Shown: positions 25,717 to 35,624, counted from the stretch's first letter. The stretch: DNA of 64,000 nt from Serratia fonticola (GCF_006715025.1 NZ_VFMK01000001.1:1984001-2048000); one strand, 5' to 3'. The notes: generated by a model not told the origin, from the sequence alone. Numbers and translations are program-made.

Positions 25717-27996
25717 ATGGACGAACAGCTCAAACAGAGTGCCCTTGATTTCCATCAGTACCCTGTCCCAGGGAAGATCCAGGTATCCCCGACCAAACCG
25801 TTGGCAACGCAGCGCGATTTGGCTCTGGCTTATTCTCCGGGCGTGGCAGCACCTTGTCTGGAGATCGCCGCCGATCCGCTAGCGGCTTATAAGTACACAG
25901 CCAAAGGGAATCTGGTCGCGGTGATTTCTAACGGCACGGCAGTGCTAGGGTTGGGCAATATCGGTGCATTGGCCGGTAAGCCGGTCATGGAAGGGAAAGG
26001 CGTTCTGTTTAAGAAGTTTTCCGGTATAGACGTGTTTGATATCGAAGTTGACGAACTCGATCCTGACAAACTGATTGACGTGATTGCCGCGCTGGAGCCA
26101 ACTTTTGGTGGTATCAACCTGGAAGACATCAAAGCGCCAGAGTGCTTCTATATTGAGAAAAAGCTGCGTGAGCGCATGAAAATCCCGGTGTTCCATGACG
26201 ATCAGCATGGCACCGCCATTATCACCACGGCGGCGGTTCTCAACGGTCTGCGCGTGGTGAAGAAGAATATTTCCGATGTGCGGCTGGTGGTTTCAGGTGC
26301 GGGGGCGGCCTCTATTGCCTGCCTGAACCTGCTGGTTGCGCTGGGGCTGAACAAGCAGAATATTACCGTTTGTGATTCCAAGGGCGTGATCTACAAGGAC
26401 CGCGACGCCAAAATGGAAGAAACCAAGGCGGCGTATGCCATTGAGGATAACGGCCAGCGTACGCTGGGGGATGCCATTCCTGATGCCGATATTTTCCTTG
26501 GATGCTCCGGCCCTGGCGTATTGACTCAAGACATGGTGAAAACCATGGCCAGGGATCCGCTGATCATGGCTTTGGCCAACCCCGAGCCCGAAATTCTGCC
26601 GCCGTTGGCCAAGGCGGTACGCCCGGATGCCATCATCTGTACGGGCCGTTCCGACTATCCAAATCAGGTTAATAACGTCCTGTGCTTCCCGTTCATTTTC
26701 CGTGGTGCATTAGATGTGGGTGCCACGACCATCAACGAAGAAATGAAGCTGGCCTGCGTACATGCGATTGCCGATCTGGCCTTGGCGGAACAGAGCGACG
26801 TCGTGGCTTCGGCGTATGGCGATCAGGATCTCTCTTTTGGCCCGGAATACATTATTCCTAAGCCCTTCGATCCCCGTCTGATTGTCAAAATTGCACCCGC
26901 AGTAGCTAAGGCCGCCATGGATTCCGGCGTAGCGATGCGCCCAATCGAAGACTTTGATGCCTATGTAGAGAAACTGACCGAGTTTGTCTACAAAACCAAC
27001 CTGTTTATGAAGCCGATCTTCTCCCAGGCGAAGAAAGAAATTAAACGCGTGGTGCTGGCGGAAGGGGAAGAGGAACGCGTACTGCACGCGACGCAAGAGC
27101 TGGTATCACAAGGGTTGGCTTATCCGATCCTGATCGGCCGTCCAAACGTGATCGAAATGCGCGTGCAGAAACTGGGCCTGCAGATGGTGCCGGGCAAAGA
27201 TTTCGAAGTGGTCAACAATCAGTCCGATCCGCGTTTTAATGAATACTGGGGTGAGTATTACCAGATCATGAAGCGCCGTGGCGTTTCGCAAGAGCAGGCT
27301 CGTCGCGCGGTGATCGGCAACCCGACGCTGATCGCGGCTATCATGTTGCTTCGTGGCGAAGCCGACGCGATGATCTGTGGCACCATCGGCAGTTACCACG
27401 AGCATTATGAGGTGGTGGAGAAAGTGTTTGGTTTCCGCGCAGGGGTGCATGTTGCCGGGGCGATGAACGCCTTGCTGTTGCCAAGTGGCAATACCTTTAT
27501 CGCCGATACCTACGTTAACGACGATCCAAGCCCGGAACAACTGGCGGAAATCACCCTGATGGCGGCGGATACGGTACGGCGTTTTGGCATTGAACCTAAA
27601 GTGGCGCTGTTATCCCGTTCCAGCTTCGGTTCTTCTGATTGCCCGACTGCGCGCAAAATGCGCAAAACGCTGGAGCTGGTGAATCAGATGGCACCAGAAC
27701 TGGAGATCGACGGTGAAATGCATGGTGATGCCGCGTTGGTGGAAAGTATCCGTAACGACTTGATGCCGGATAGCCCACTGAAAGGGTCTGCGAACATCCT
27801 GATTATGCCGAATATGGAGGCGGCACGTATCAGCTATAACCTGCTGCGTGTTTCCTCTTCGGAAGGGGTGACCGTGGGGCCGGTATTGATGGGCGTGTCT
27901 AAGCCAGTACATATTCTGACGCCGATTGCTTCGGTTCGTCGTATCGTCAATATGGTGGCACTGGCCGTGGTGGAAGCACAGACTCAACCACTATGA
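25717..27996 (+). CDS. maeB: NADP-dependent malic enzyme MaeB
   Basis: A 759-residue enzyme converting malate to pyruvate, CO2 and NADPH. The N-terminal malic enzyme part (about 1-420) has YSPGVAAPCLEIA, FHDDQHGTAI and VVSGAGAASIACL. The C-terminal part (about 430-759) is a phosphotransacetylase-like regulatory domain (GEEERVLHATQELV, SSEGVTVGPVLMG) that responds to acetyl-CoA in E. coli. Full length, with AAAGGAACCC before the ATG and a strong terminator after. Confidence 0.97.
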   Translation: MDEQLKQSALDFHQYPVPGKIQVSPTKPLATQRDLALAYSPGVAAPCLEIAADPLAAYKYTAKGNLVAVISNGTAVLGLGNIGALAGKPVMEGKGVLFKKFSGIDVFDIEVDELDPDKLIDVIAALEPTFGGINLEDIKAPECFYIEKKLRERMKIPVFHDDQHGTAIITTAAVLNGLRVVKKNISDVRLVVSGAGAASIACLNLLVALGLNKQNITVCDSKGVIYKDRDAKMEETKAAYAIEDNGQRTLGDAIPDADIFLGCSGPGVLTQDMVKTMARDPLIMALANPEPEILPPLAKAVRPDAIICTGRSDYPNQVNNVLCFPFIFRGALDVGATTINEEMKLACVHAIADLALAEQSDVVASAYGDQDLSFGPEYIIPKPFDPRLIVKIAPAVAKAAMDSGVAMRPIEDFDAYVEKLTEFVYKTNLFMKPIFSQAKKEIKRVVLAEGEEERVLHATQELVSQGLAYPILIGRPNVIEMRVQKLGLQMVPGKDFEVVNNQSDPRFNEYWGEYYQIMKRRGVSQEQARRAVIGNPTLIAAIMLLRGEADAMICGTIGSYHEHYEVVEKVFGFRAGVHVAGAMNALLLPSGNTFIADTYVNDDPSPEQLAEITLMAADTVRRFGIEPKVALLSRSSFGSSDCPTARKMRKTLELVNQMAPELEIDGEMHGDAALVESIRNDLMPDSPLKGSANILIMPNMEAARISYNLLRVSSSEGVTVGPVLMGVSKPVHILTPIASVRRIVNMVALAVVEAQTQPL

Positions 27997-28009
27997 TGAG
28001 ATGAAATTG

Positions 28010-28043
28010 CCCCTGTTACTCCCAGAGTAACAGGGGTTTTTTT
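28010..28043. terminator. Terminator of maeB, also next to mmuM
   Basis: CCCCTGTTACTC / GAGTAACAGGGG, a perfect 12-bp stem with a 3-nt loop followed by seven T on the plus strand. It ends flush with the convergent mmuM stop. Confidence 0.9.
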
Positions 28044-28980
28044 ATGCCTTGCAGCGTTCGGCAATGGCTTTGATATCGGCAGGTGTGGTACGGCAGCAAC
28101 CGCCGATCAAACGGGCACCGCTATGCTGCCAATCGGCAACCTGATTAATCAGCAGATCCTGCTCGTTACCACAATGATGCCAGGTTTTCGTCACGGCATC
28201 GTAGCGTTCACCGGAATTAGGGTAAACCAGTAAGGGCTTATTGCTCAGTGCGGCAAGCTGTTGCAATGCCGGGGTGACCTTTTCCAACGCAATACAATTA
28301 ACGCCCACTGCCAAAACCTGTGGATTGTCCTCCAGTGCGGCTATCACCTCCGTCAACGGCGTGCCGTCGCTCAGATGCTGGCTGTCGCGCAATGTGAAGG
28401 AGAACCAGGCACCGATCGTCGGGTACGCTTGCAACAACGCCAGCAAAGCCCGCAATTCGCTGAAGGAAGGCAAGGTTTCACATGCCAGCAGATCGACGCC
28501 GGCCTCGGCCAGCGCGTTGATGCGCGGGCGATGGAAAGCGATCATGTCTTCCTGAGGCAAATGGTAATCGCCGCGATATTCAGAGCCATCCGCCAGATAG
28601 GCACCATAGGGGCCTACTGAGCCTGCGACCAGCAAAGGCAACGTTTGCGGATGCTGAGCCAGATAATCCGCGCGTGCCTGTTGCGCCAACCGGACGCTTT
28701 GGGTGATGAGCGCCAACGATTGCTGCTCATCCAGGCCCCGGCGTAAAAAACCTTGTGGTGTAGCTTGATAGCTGGCGGTAATCGCGCATTGCGCCCCAGC
28801 GTTGAAGTAATCGAGATGCACCTGATAAATCAGCTGCGGGTTTTCAATCAGTACTTTGGCCGACCACAGTGGATCGGTGAGATCGCAACCTCTGGCTTCC
28901 AGTTCGGTGGCCAATGCGCCGTCTAAAATCAACGTGCGGTTATCGGCCAACAGAGGGACCAGGGGATTATTAACCGACAT
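28042..28980 (-). CDS. mmuM: Homocysteine S-methyltransferase MmuM
   Basis: A 312-residue enzyme that makes methionine from homocysteine using S-methylmethionine (or SAM). The zinc-binding cysteines are VNCIA (near 230) and the paired GGCCRT near the C terminus. ILDGALATELEARGCDL at the start is typical. It overlaps the end of mmuP by 11 nt, so permease and enzyme are translated as a unit for using plant-derived S-methylmethionine. Confidence 0.94.
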   Translation of the reverse strand: MSVNNPLVPLLADNRTLILDGALATELEARGCDLTDPLWSAKVLIENPQLIYQVHLDYFNAGAQCAITASYQATPQGFLRRGLDEQQSLALITQSVRLAQQARADYLAQHPQTLPLLVAGSVGPYGAYLADGSEYRGDYHLPQEDMIAFHRPRINALAEAGVDLLACETLPSFSELRALLALLQAYPTIGAWFSFTLRDSQHLSDGTPLTEVIAALEDNPQVLAVGVNCIALEKVTPALQQLAALSNKPLLVYPNSGERYDAVTKTWHHCGNEQDLLINQVADWQHSGARLIGGCCRTTPADIKAIAERCKA

Positions 28981-30385
28981 GCTCTTCTCCGGTAATCAGT
29001 TGCTTTTTCTGCCCGGCGCGGCGGGTCAGGTAATAGGCCAGATAGCATACTGCAACAAACGGCAGGCCGCAGTACAAGGCAATGCGTTGCTCTGGATCGA
29101 ACGCCAGACCGATACAGGCCAATAAGCAGAGTGCAAAGCCGAGCATCGGTGTGAGCGGGTAGCCCGGCGCACGGTATTTCAGGCCGTCAATCGGCAGGCC
29201 GCTGCGCAGATAGCTGCGGCGGAAAACGTAGTGAGCGGCGCAAATACTCAGCCATACGGCAACCACCGCAAAGCCGGAGATGGCCGACAATGCCACAAAC
29301 ACCGTATCGGGAGCGATCACGCTGGTCAACAGTGCCAGCACGCCGCCGAGCATGCTGAACGTCAGCGCATTAATCGGGATGCCGCGGGCGTTCATCCGTG
29401 AAAAATACGCGGGTAATGTACGCTGATTGGCCAGCGACCACAGCATACGCCCCGAGGCATACAGCCCGGAATTGGCTGCAGAGAGGATGGCCGTCAGGAT
29501 CACGAAGTTGAAAATATCCGCGGCATAGGGCACGCCAATGCGTTCAAATACCAGGACAAACGGGCTTTTTACGACTCCGGCCTGCTCCATCGGGATCAGC
29601 GCTGCCAGAATAAATACCGTACCGATAAAGAATACCATCAGGCGGATCACCGTGGTGCGAATTGCCCAGGGCAGCACTTTCTCAGGATTCTCGGTTTCAC
29701 CTGCCGCAATGCCGATCAGTTCGGTACCGGAAAAGGCAAAATTGACGGCTACCATGGTCATCAGGATCGGTAATGTGCCATTGGGCAACCAACCGGAGGC
29801 GGTCAGGTTACTCAGGAAAGGGGCAGGTGTTCCGTCTTTCATCGGTATCAGGCCAAACATGGCTGCGCCACCGAGAACGATAAACGCCAGAATGGTCATT
29901 ACCTTGATCAGTGAGAACCAGAATTCGCTTTCGGCAAAGAAACGGGTGGTAACGACGTTGAGCAGGAAAATGGTCACGCAGAAAATCAGGCACCACAGCC
30001 ATACCGGAGATTGCGGAAACCAGTATTGCATACAGAAACCTGCGGCGGTGAGGCTGGAACCCAGTGCGACGGTCCAGGTCAGCCAATAGAGCCAGGCGAC
30101 GGTATAGCCGGTAGCCGGACCAAGATAGCGTGAGGCATAGACATGAAAAGCCCCGGTTTCTGGCATGGCGACGGCGAGCTCGCCCAGGCAAAGCATCACC
30201 AGATAGACAACGAGCGCACCGATTAAATAGGCCAACAGCGTACCCAGTGCGCCAGTCGTGGAAATGATATAACCGGTGTTGAAAAACAACCCGGTGCCAA
30301 TCACACCGCCCAGCGACAGCATCACCAAATGCCGGGCTTTCATGGTGCGCTTGAATTGTCCTTCAGTGGAAGCCACAGATTGCAT
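28970..30385 (-). CDS. mmuP: S-methylmethionine permease MmuP
   Basis: A 471-residue amino acid permease of the APC family with about 12 membrane segments. The early FKRTMKARHLVMLSLGGVIGTGLFF and the NFAFSGTELIGIAAGETENPEK segments are APC signatures. Being fused by overlap to mmuM identifies the substrate as S-methylmethionine. A single GGACGTCT at 30402-30409 resembles one MetJ box (AGACGTCT), but no good tandem partner is seen, so MetJ control is uncertain. Confidence 0.92.
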   Translation of the reverse strand: MQSVASTEGQFKRTMKARHLVMLSLGGVIGTGLFFNTGYIISTTGALGTLLAYLIGALVVYLVMLCLGELAVAMPETGAFHVYASRYLGPATGYTVAWLYWLTWTVALGSSLTAAGFCMQYWFPQSPVWLWCLIFCVTIFLLNVVTTRFFAESEFWFSLIKVMTILAFIVLGGAAMFGLIPMKDGTPAPFLSNLTASGWLPNGTLPILMTMVAVNFAFSGTELIGIAAGETENPEKVLPWAIRTTVIRLMVFFIGTVFILAALIPMEQAGVVKSPFVLVFERIGVPYAADIFNFVILTAILSAANSGLYASGRMLWSLANQRTLPAYFSRMNARGIPINALTFSMLGGVLALLTSVIAPDTVFVALSAISGFAVVAVWLSICAAHYVFRRSYLRSGLPIDGLKYRAPGYPLTPMLGFALCLLACIGLAFDPEQRIALYCGLPFVAVCYLAYYLTRRAGQKKQLITGEEHVG

Positions 30386-30642
30386 AACTACTTATCCATA
30401 TGGACGTCTAAATGGCTAACAGTTATACCTGCTCTATTTTCTGAAAGCAACGTAAGCCTGCGGGCAGGGGGTTAAAAGCAGGGGGCTTGGTTTTCTGGAG
30501 AGGCGAAGATGAAACGGTGACGTGAACAAGACGAAGAGAGCGTTTACGGGTTTGATTATCTTTGATAATGCGTCAGTAAGCTGAATCGGTGGTTACCCGC
30601 ACCGCCTCTTGTGAGAGCGGCGGTGCGGCAGCGATTTATGCC

Positions 30643-31098
30643 TCAGCGGGGCCGTTTTGCCTGCTGTAGCCACTTGTCTAATTCATTGGCGAACTGCTGG
30701 CGATCGCGTTGGTTCAGAGTATTTGGCCCCCCGGTTTGAATGCCACTGGAACGCAGGGTATCCATAAAGTCACGCATATTCAGGCGTTCACGGATGGTAT
30801 CCGGCGTATAACGTTCACCACGTGGGTTGAGGGCAATTGCGCCTTTTTCTATCACTTCGGCGGCCAACGGGATATCGGCGGTGATCACCAGATCGCCTGA
30901 CTCACAGCGGCGCACGATTTCGTTGTCCGCGACGTCAAATCCGGCGGCAACCTGTAAGGTGCGGATAAACTTTGAGGGTGGCGTACGCAAAGGCTGATTT
31001 GCCACCAGGGTTACCGGCATCGCCGTGCGCTCGGCGGCACGGAACAATACCTCTTTGATCACATTCGGACAGGCGTCTGCATCGACCCAAATCTGCAT
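30643..31098 (-). CDS. yaiI: UPF0178 family protein YaiI
   Basis: A 151-residue protein of the UPF0178 (NYN/PIN-like) family. The start MQIWVDADACPNVIKEVLFR, the VVADNEIVRRCESGDLVITAD-like centre and the late MRDFMDTLRSSGI...GGP are typical. Conserved aspartates suggest a nuclease-like fold, but no activity is established. The ATG at 31098 overlaps the hemF stop by 1 nt. A start 21 nt earlier would be inside hemF and lengthen the family end. Confidence 0.9.
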   Translation of the reverse strand: MQIWVDADACPNVIKEVLFRAAERTAMPVTLVANQPLRTPPSKFIRTLQVAAGFDVADNEIVRRCESGDLVITADIPLAAEVIEKGAIALNPRGERYTPDTIRERLNMRDFMDTLRSSGIQTGGPNTLNQRDRQQFANELDKWLQQAKRPR

Positions 31099-32018
31099 TA
31101 TTTCTGCTCCTGTAGCCAATCGCGTACCGGCAGGAAATCACGGTAGAGCGCGGCCTCCTGGCTGTTGGCTTCCGGTTGATAATGGTATTCCCAACGTACC
31201 AGCGGCGGCATCGACATCAGGATCGACTCGGTACGGCCACCGGTTTGCAGGCCGAACAAAGTGCCACGATCCCACACCAGATTAAACTCCACATAGCGGC
31301 CACGGCGGTACAGCTGGAACTGACGCTCGCGATCGCCCCAAGGCAAAGCCCGCCGTTTTTCCACGATCGGCAGATAGGCGGCCAGGAACCCTTCGCCCAC
31401 CGCGCGAGTAAACGCGAAGCAGGTAGCAAAATCCGGGGAATTCAAATCGTCAAAGAACAGGCCGCCGATGCCGCGTGCTTCGTTGCGGTGTTTGATAAAG
31501 AAATAGTCGTCGCACCATTTTTTGTATTTCGGATACACGTCGTCCCCAAAGGGAGCACAGAGTTGTTGTGCGGTACGGTGCCAGTGAACGGCGTCTTCTT
31601 CAAAGCCGTAGAAAGGGGTCAGATCGAACCCGCCACCAAACCACCACACCGGCTCTTCACCGGGTTTTTCGGCAATAAAGAAACGAACATTGGCATGGCT
31701 GGTGGGGATGTAAGGGCTGAGTGGATGGATCACCAGCGAAACGCCCATCGCCTGGAAGCTGCGCCCGGCCAACTCAGGGCGATGCGCTGTGGCTGATGGG
31801 GGCAGCGCCGCGCCGGAAACATGGGAAAAGTTAACCCCGGCTTGCTCGAACACTGCACCGTGAGTCAGCACCCGGCTGCGGCCACCGCCACCTTCCTCGC
31901 GCGTCCAGCGATCTTCTTTAAAGCTGGCTCCGCCGTCGGCCAGTGTCAACTGCTGACAAATGTGATCTTGCAAGGTCAACAGGAAGGATTTTACTGCCGC
32001 AATGGTGGGTGAACTCAT
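31098..32018 (-). CDS. hemF: Oxygen-dependent coproporphyrinogen III oxidase HemF
   Basis: A 306-residue aerobic haem-synthesis enzyme that turns coproporphyrinogen III into protoporphyrinogen IX. Visible signatures are WTREEGGGGRSRVLTHGAVF, GVSLVIHPLSPYIPTSHANV and WWFGGGFDLTPFYGFEEDA. The start MSSPTIAAVK matches the family. It lies between amiA and yaiI on the same strand, and amiA-hemF linkage is as in E. coli. Confidence 0.96.
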   Translation of the reverse strand: MSSPTIAAVKSFLLTLQDHICQQLTLADGGASFKEDRWTREEGGGGRSRVLTHGAVFEQAGVNFSHVSGAALPPSATAHRPELAGRSFQAMGVSLVIHPLSPYIPTSHANVRFFIAEKPGEEPVWWFGGGFDLTPFYGFEEDAVHWHRTAQQLCAPFGDDVYPKYKKWCDDYFFIKHRNEARGIGGLFFDDLNSPDFATCFAFTRAVGEGFLAAYLPIVEKRRALPWGDRERQFQLYRRGRYVEFNLVWDRGTLFGLQTGGRTESILMSMPPLVRWEYHYQPEANSQEAALYRDFLPVRDWLQEQK

Positions 32019-32087
32019 ACAGGTTATTCGCAACGGGTAACTGAACAGGGCGGCAAGTATACCCTTTTCACCTTGCAAGTTGCAGGG

Positions 32088-32978
32088 TCAGCGCGGTTTT
32101 CGTTGGTGCGCATCGTAATAGTGGAAAAAATTGATCACGCCGTCAGCAATGGCACGGGCAATTTTCTCGCGAAAAGCGCGGGTTCCCAGCAGGCGTTCCT
32201 CTCCTGGGTTAGTGATAAACGAGGTTTCGATCAAAACAGAGGGAATGGAAGGGGATTTCAGGACGGCAAATGCGGCCTGTTCGGTGCTGTCGCTGTGCAG
32301 GCGGTGAACCGGACGGATCTGCCCCAATACGTGGCGGCCGAGCGTCAGGCTGTTATTGATGGTATCGGTTTGCACCAGATCGAACAGCACCTGTTGCAGA
32401 TAGTTGTCCTGCTGTTTGTATTTGCCGCCGGCTATGTCATCGGCTGCGTTTTCGCGTTTGGAGAGATAACGCGCCATCGCGCTACTGGCTCCGCGGTTGG
32501 AGAGGGCAAATACCGAAGCGCCAGCGGCATCCGGGCTGGTAAAACCATCAGCATGGATCGAAATAAACAGATCGGCCTGATGCTGATGGGCGATCTCCAC
32601 GCGCTGGAACAGAGGGATAAACTCATCCTCTTCCCGCGTCAGGCGTGCTTCAACATGATCGTGTTCGTGCAAAAAGCGTCGTACATGATTGGCAATTTCC
32701 AGCACCACATGTTTTTCCTGCGAACCTTCATGGCCTACGGCACCAGAGTCGATACCGCCATGGCCAGGATCGATCATCACCAATCTTTTACTGCCGCTGG
32801 CTTTGGGGGCAGGCTGGCTGTGTTGGCTGCGCAGCATGCCGCCGGTGTTGCTGGCCTGGGCTTGGGTGGTTTTGCTTCCCAGCAAGGCCAGGGCCAAACC
32901 GGATAGCAGCAATTGGCGACGTGTTGGTGAAGCGGCGAGGGGTTTAAAATTGAGATAGGGTTTGCTCTGTTTTTTCAT
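32088..32978 (-). CDS. amiA: N-acetylmuramoyl-L-alanine amidase AmiA
   Basis: A 296-residue periplasmic zinc amidase that splits septal peptidoglycan. A twin-arginine signal (SPTRRQLLLSGLALALLG) is followed by the Amidase_3 domain with MIDPGHGGIDSGAVG, the Glu-rich KHVVLEIA, DLFISIHADGF and VLIETSFITNPGEE. There is no AMIN domain, which fits AmiA rather than AmiB or AmiC. The start at MKKQSKPYL gives the normal signal length. Confidence 0.94.
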   Translation of the reverse strand: MKKQSKPYLNFKPLAASPTRRQLLLSGLALALLGSKTTQAQASNTGGMLRSQHSQPAPKASGSKRLVMIDPGHGGIDSGAVGHEGSQEKHVVLEIANHVRRFLHEHDHVEARLTREEDEFIPLFQRVEIAHQHQADLFISIHADGFTSPDAAGASVFALSNRGASSAMARYLSKRENAADDIAGGKYKQQDNYLQQVLFDLVQTDTINNSLTLGRHVLGQIRPVHRLHSDSTEQAAFAVLKSPSIPSVLIETSFITNPGEERLLGTRAFREKIARAIADGVINFFHYYDAHQRKPR

Positions 32979-33388
32979 CACGCGGCTCCAACACCACAAC
33001 GCTGTTTCGCGACGTTATAGCGTATTGATCTCTATTAATCGACTTGAGAACTATTGCCATTTATTACCTGGTGGTCGGCGATGAGCGCTTGATCCGGTAG
33101 GGATAAGCCAACGGGTATCAATTTGAGGCAGATATTTCCTGTATTCGTGGATTTAAGCTTGCTGCCAGGCAGCCAATAACGCTGTAACTTGAAAGACGAC
33201 GGGTATCAGTTAATAATCACACAATAATCAAATAAACACGTTATCCTTCAAGTTATCTCTTGGTTGGCTGCGCGGGTGTGCCCTCAGCCAAGTCGTGGTT
33301 AGGTGTCTGGTGACTTTCTCGTCTACCGCCTTGAGGCATCTTGCAGGATTTTGCGTATAAACATCTTCATTAACAGCGGCGAGCAACG
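32979..33388. other. Intergenic region with dispersed repeats
   Basis: 410 bp between the divergent amiA and ypeA starts. It contains one unit of an intergenic repeat on the minus strand (33182-33215, ATACCCGTCGTCTTTCAAGTT) and partial look-alikes (AACGGGTATCAATTTGA near 33110, CCTTCAAGTTAT near 33245). No gene is supported. Confidence 0.5.
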
Positions 33389-33814
33389 ATGGAAATTCGC
33401 GTATTTCGGCAAGACGACTTTGAAGAAGTCATCACCCTGTGGGAGCGTTGCGACCTGCTACGGCCATGGAACGATCCAGAAATGGATATTGAACGCAAAC
33501 TGAACCATGATCCGGATCTTTTCCTGGTTGCGGAGGTCGGGGGCGAAGTTGTGGGTTCGGTGATGGGCGGCTATGACGGCCATCGTGGGTCGGCCTATTA
33601 CCTTGGGGTTCATCCGGACTATCGTGGGCGTGGCATTGCCAATGCGTTGATTAACCGGCTGGAGAAAAAGCTGATTGCGCGCGGTTGCCCGAAGATTCAA
33701 CTGATGGTGCGTGAAGATAACGATACCGTTATTGAGATGTATGAAAAGCTCGGCTACGAGATCCAGGGCATTACCAGCCTGGGTAAGCGCTTGATCGAGG
33801 ATCAGGAGTACTAG
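33389..33814 (+). CDS. ypeA: GNAT-family acetyltransferase YpeA
   Basis: A 141-residue GNAT protein. MEIRVFRQDDFEEVITLWERCDL opens it, and the acetyl-CoA loop is HPDYRGRGIANALI, followed by QLMVREDNDTVIEMYEKLGYE. It matches E. coli YpeA in length, sequence and place next to amiA. The substrate is not known to me. Confidence 0.94.
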   Translation: MEIRVFRQDDFEEVITLWERCDLLRPWNDPEMDIERKLNHDPDLFLVAEVGGEVVGSVMGGYDGHRGSAYYLGVHPDYRGRGIANALINRLEKKLIARGCPKIQLMVREDNDTVIEMYEKLGYEIQGITSLGKRLIEDQEY

Positions 33815-33898
33815 GCTGCGTCCTCCTCCTTGATGATGGGCTTCACGGTCAATTGAGGGCCTGGCAGGGCGGTGGCCATCACCGCCCCGAAACTTCGC

Positions 33899-34297
33899 TT
33901 AAGGCAGCTTTTTGATGGTTTTCACGTCGACTTCCACACTGCTCCAGTCTTTATCCACTTTCCCTTCCAACTGTACCTTGTCTTTCGGGGTAATGGTCTG
34001 GCCTTTCCAGCGTTTCTTATCGATCTCGACCGTCAGCGTGCCGGTGGCATCGCGAAAGGTGTAGGTGTCATCGCCCACGCGTTGTTCGATATTACCCTGC
34101 AACATCACCCAGGTGTCATCACGCATTGATTTGACCTTGTCCACCGTGGTCAGCGCGGCACTTGGCCCGGAAAACCCGCCCTGCGGGGTGGTTTGTGTTT
34201 GCGCCGCGGGCGCGTTGGGATCGAGAAATCCGCCCTGTTGGGCCAGAACCGGTGCGCTGCACAGGGCGATTAATGCGACCAGAATGGTTTTTTTCAT
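33899..34297 (-). CDS. Periplasmic BOF (OB-fold) protein, YgiW/YdeI family
   Basis: A 132-residue exported protein with a signal peptide (MKKTILVALIALCSAPVLA) and a Gln/Gly-rich N-terminal stretch containing two GGF repeats. A bacterial OB-fold domain (about 55-130) has MRDDTWVMLQGNIEQRVGDDTYTF and the ending DKVQLEGKVDKDWSSVEVDV. This family is linked to stress tolerance in enteric bacteria and may bind small cationic ligands. The exact paralog cannot be told from sequence alone. Confidence 0.85.
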   Translation of the reverse strand: MKKTILVALIALCSAPVLAQQGGFLDPNAPAAQTQTTPQGGFSGPSAALTTVDKVKSMRDDTWVMLQGNIEQRVGDDTYTFRDATGTLTVEIDKKRWKGQTITPKDKVQLEGKVDKDWSSVEVDVKTIKKLP

Positions 34298-34455
34298 CTG
34301 AATATTCCTTATCAGTTGTTTACGTCACTGCCCGTGATGGGGATACGGGATGATTAAAGCATAAGGATCTTAAGAGCTTCTTAAGCGAAAGATTGAAAAT
34401 GAGGAAAGCGGCCACCATTTGAAGGGGTAATCATAGCATGAGCAAGGAATAGCCT

Positions 34456-34920
34456 TTGAAGGCGTCAAAATACCGGTTTTCTCCAGATGATTACGATCAG
34501 CATGGCGTGCTGCGGCTACCGCTGTGGTTTTGGGGCGTCTTAATCCTGCAGGCTCGCACCTGGCTATTGTTCGTGATGGCGAGTACCACACGTGAGCAGG
34601 GGCCCGCGTTATTGCAACTGTTCTATCCCGATCCTCAGCGTTTTTGGTACGGTATGGCATTGGGGTTGCCGGCGGCGCTGGCTTTTGTGATTGGTAGCCG
34701 ACGCCAACAGTGGCCGCGCCTGTGGCGTTGTTGGCGTTGGGTGTTGGCTGTGTCTCTGGCCGCTGCCTTGTCGGGGGCGTTGTACAGCCTGTGGCAGCAA
34801 GACAGTAATGAGCCGCCATTGGATATCCTTCTTGCGTTGCTGGATGCGCTGGCATGCGCGTATCTGTTACTGAATCAGCGCCTGAAAGCCTGTTTTATGC
34901 CAGTAGACGATCGGGATTAA
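34456..34920 (+). CDS. yfeZ: Inner-membrane protein YfeZ (DUF2919)
   Basis: A 154-residue membrane protein with four hydrophobic segments (about 24-42, 65-80, 92-108 and 122-138). The opening YRFSPDDYDQHGVLRLPLWFWGVL is typical of DUF2919/YfeZ. The start codon is TTG at 34456 with AAGGAA at good spacing. No ATG lies in a better place. The position beside yfeY matches E. coli. The function is unknown. Confidence 0.88.
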   Translation: MKASKYRFSPDDYDQHGVLRLPLWFWGVLILQARTWLLFVMASTTREQGPALLQLFYPDPQRFWYGMALGLPAALAFVIGSRRQQWPRLWRCWRWVLAVSLAAALSGALYSLWQQDSNEPPLDILLALLDALACAYLLLNQRLKACFMPVDDRD

Positions 34921-35039
34921 TTGCCCTGTAGTGCGGCACTTTTCGCGATTTACACACTCCAACCTCGCAATTGATGGCGCAGACCGAAGCGTTATGAGAG
35001 GCTGAAAACGCCGATGTCTTTGATATTAAGGAGCTATGA

Positions 35040-35624
35040 ATGAATATCCGCCCACTGCTATTAGGGCTACCGTTGCTACTGACCGGCTGTTCGACGTTGT
35101 CTAATTTCTCCTGGTCCAGCTTGTCACCGTTCAATTGGTTTGGCGGCAGCGTGGAGGTGAGTGCTAAAGGCGTCGGTGATATTAATGCCGGGACCCCCAT
35201 GACGGAAACGGCTATCAAGGAAGGCTTGCATAACAACTACCGCATACGCGGTGGAATGGCGACCAGCCACGGTCAGATCGTTTCTTACTATCAGGCGATG
35301 GATGGCAGCGATGTGAAACTGGTGATCACCGGTGAACCGAAAGGGCATGTGCAGCGTGTTGACGTGCTGGATGCCGACGTGGCCACCGAATGGGGCAGCA
35401 AACTGGGCACACCGTTTAGTGAGTTGTTCAGCAAAGCCTTCGGTGCCTGTAAGCCGGGGGAAGGTGAAGATGTCGGGAAAGTCGAATGTGTCGCCTCGCA
35501 AAGCCGCTACGTCAGCTATATCTTCAGCGGTAAATGGGCCGGTCCATTAGACATCATTCCACCGGATGATACTTTGCAGAGCTGGACGGTGAGCAAAATC
35601 ATCTGGCATGCCAAAGCACAGTAA
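35040..35624 (+). CDS. yfeY: Lipoprotein YfeY (DUF1131)
   Basis: A 194-residue lipoprotein with lipobox LLTGC (Cys17). The body matches DUF1131: ISA-type VGDINAGTPMTETAIKEGL, MATSHGQIVSYYQAMDG, the cysteine pair in GACKPGEGEDVGKVEC and KWAGPLDIIPPDDTLQSW. In E. coli yfeY belongs to the sigma-E envelope stress regulon. An AAGGAGC ribosome site precedes the ATG. Confidence 0.92.
   Translation: MNIRPLLLGLPLLLTGCSTLSNFSWSSLSPFNWFGGSVEVSAKGVGDINAGTPMTETAIKEGLHNNYRIRGGMATSHGQIVSYYQAMDGSDVKLVITGEPKGHVQRVDVLDADVATEWGSKLGTPFSELFSKAFGACKPGEGEDVGKVECVASQSRYVSYIFSGKWAGPLDIIPPDDTLQSWTVSKIIWHAKAQ

Noticed and set aside
30402..30409. MetJ box upstream of mmuP
   Set aside because: Only one 8-mer fits (7 of 8); MetJ needs tandem boxes, and the neighbours do not match.
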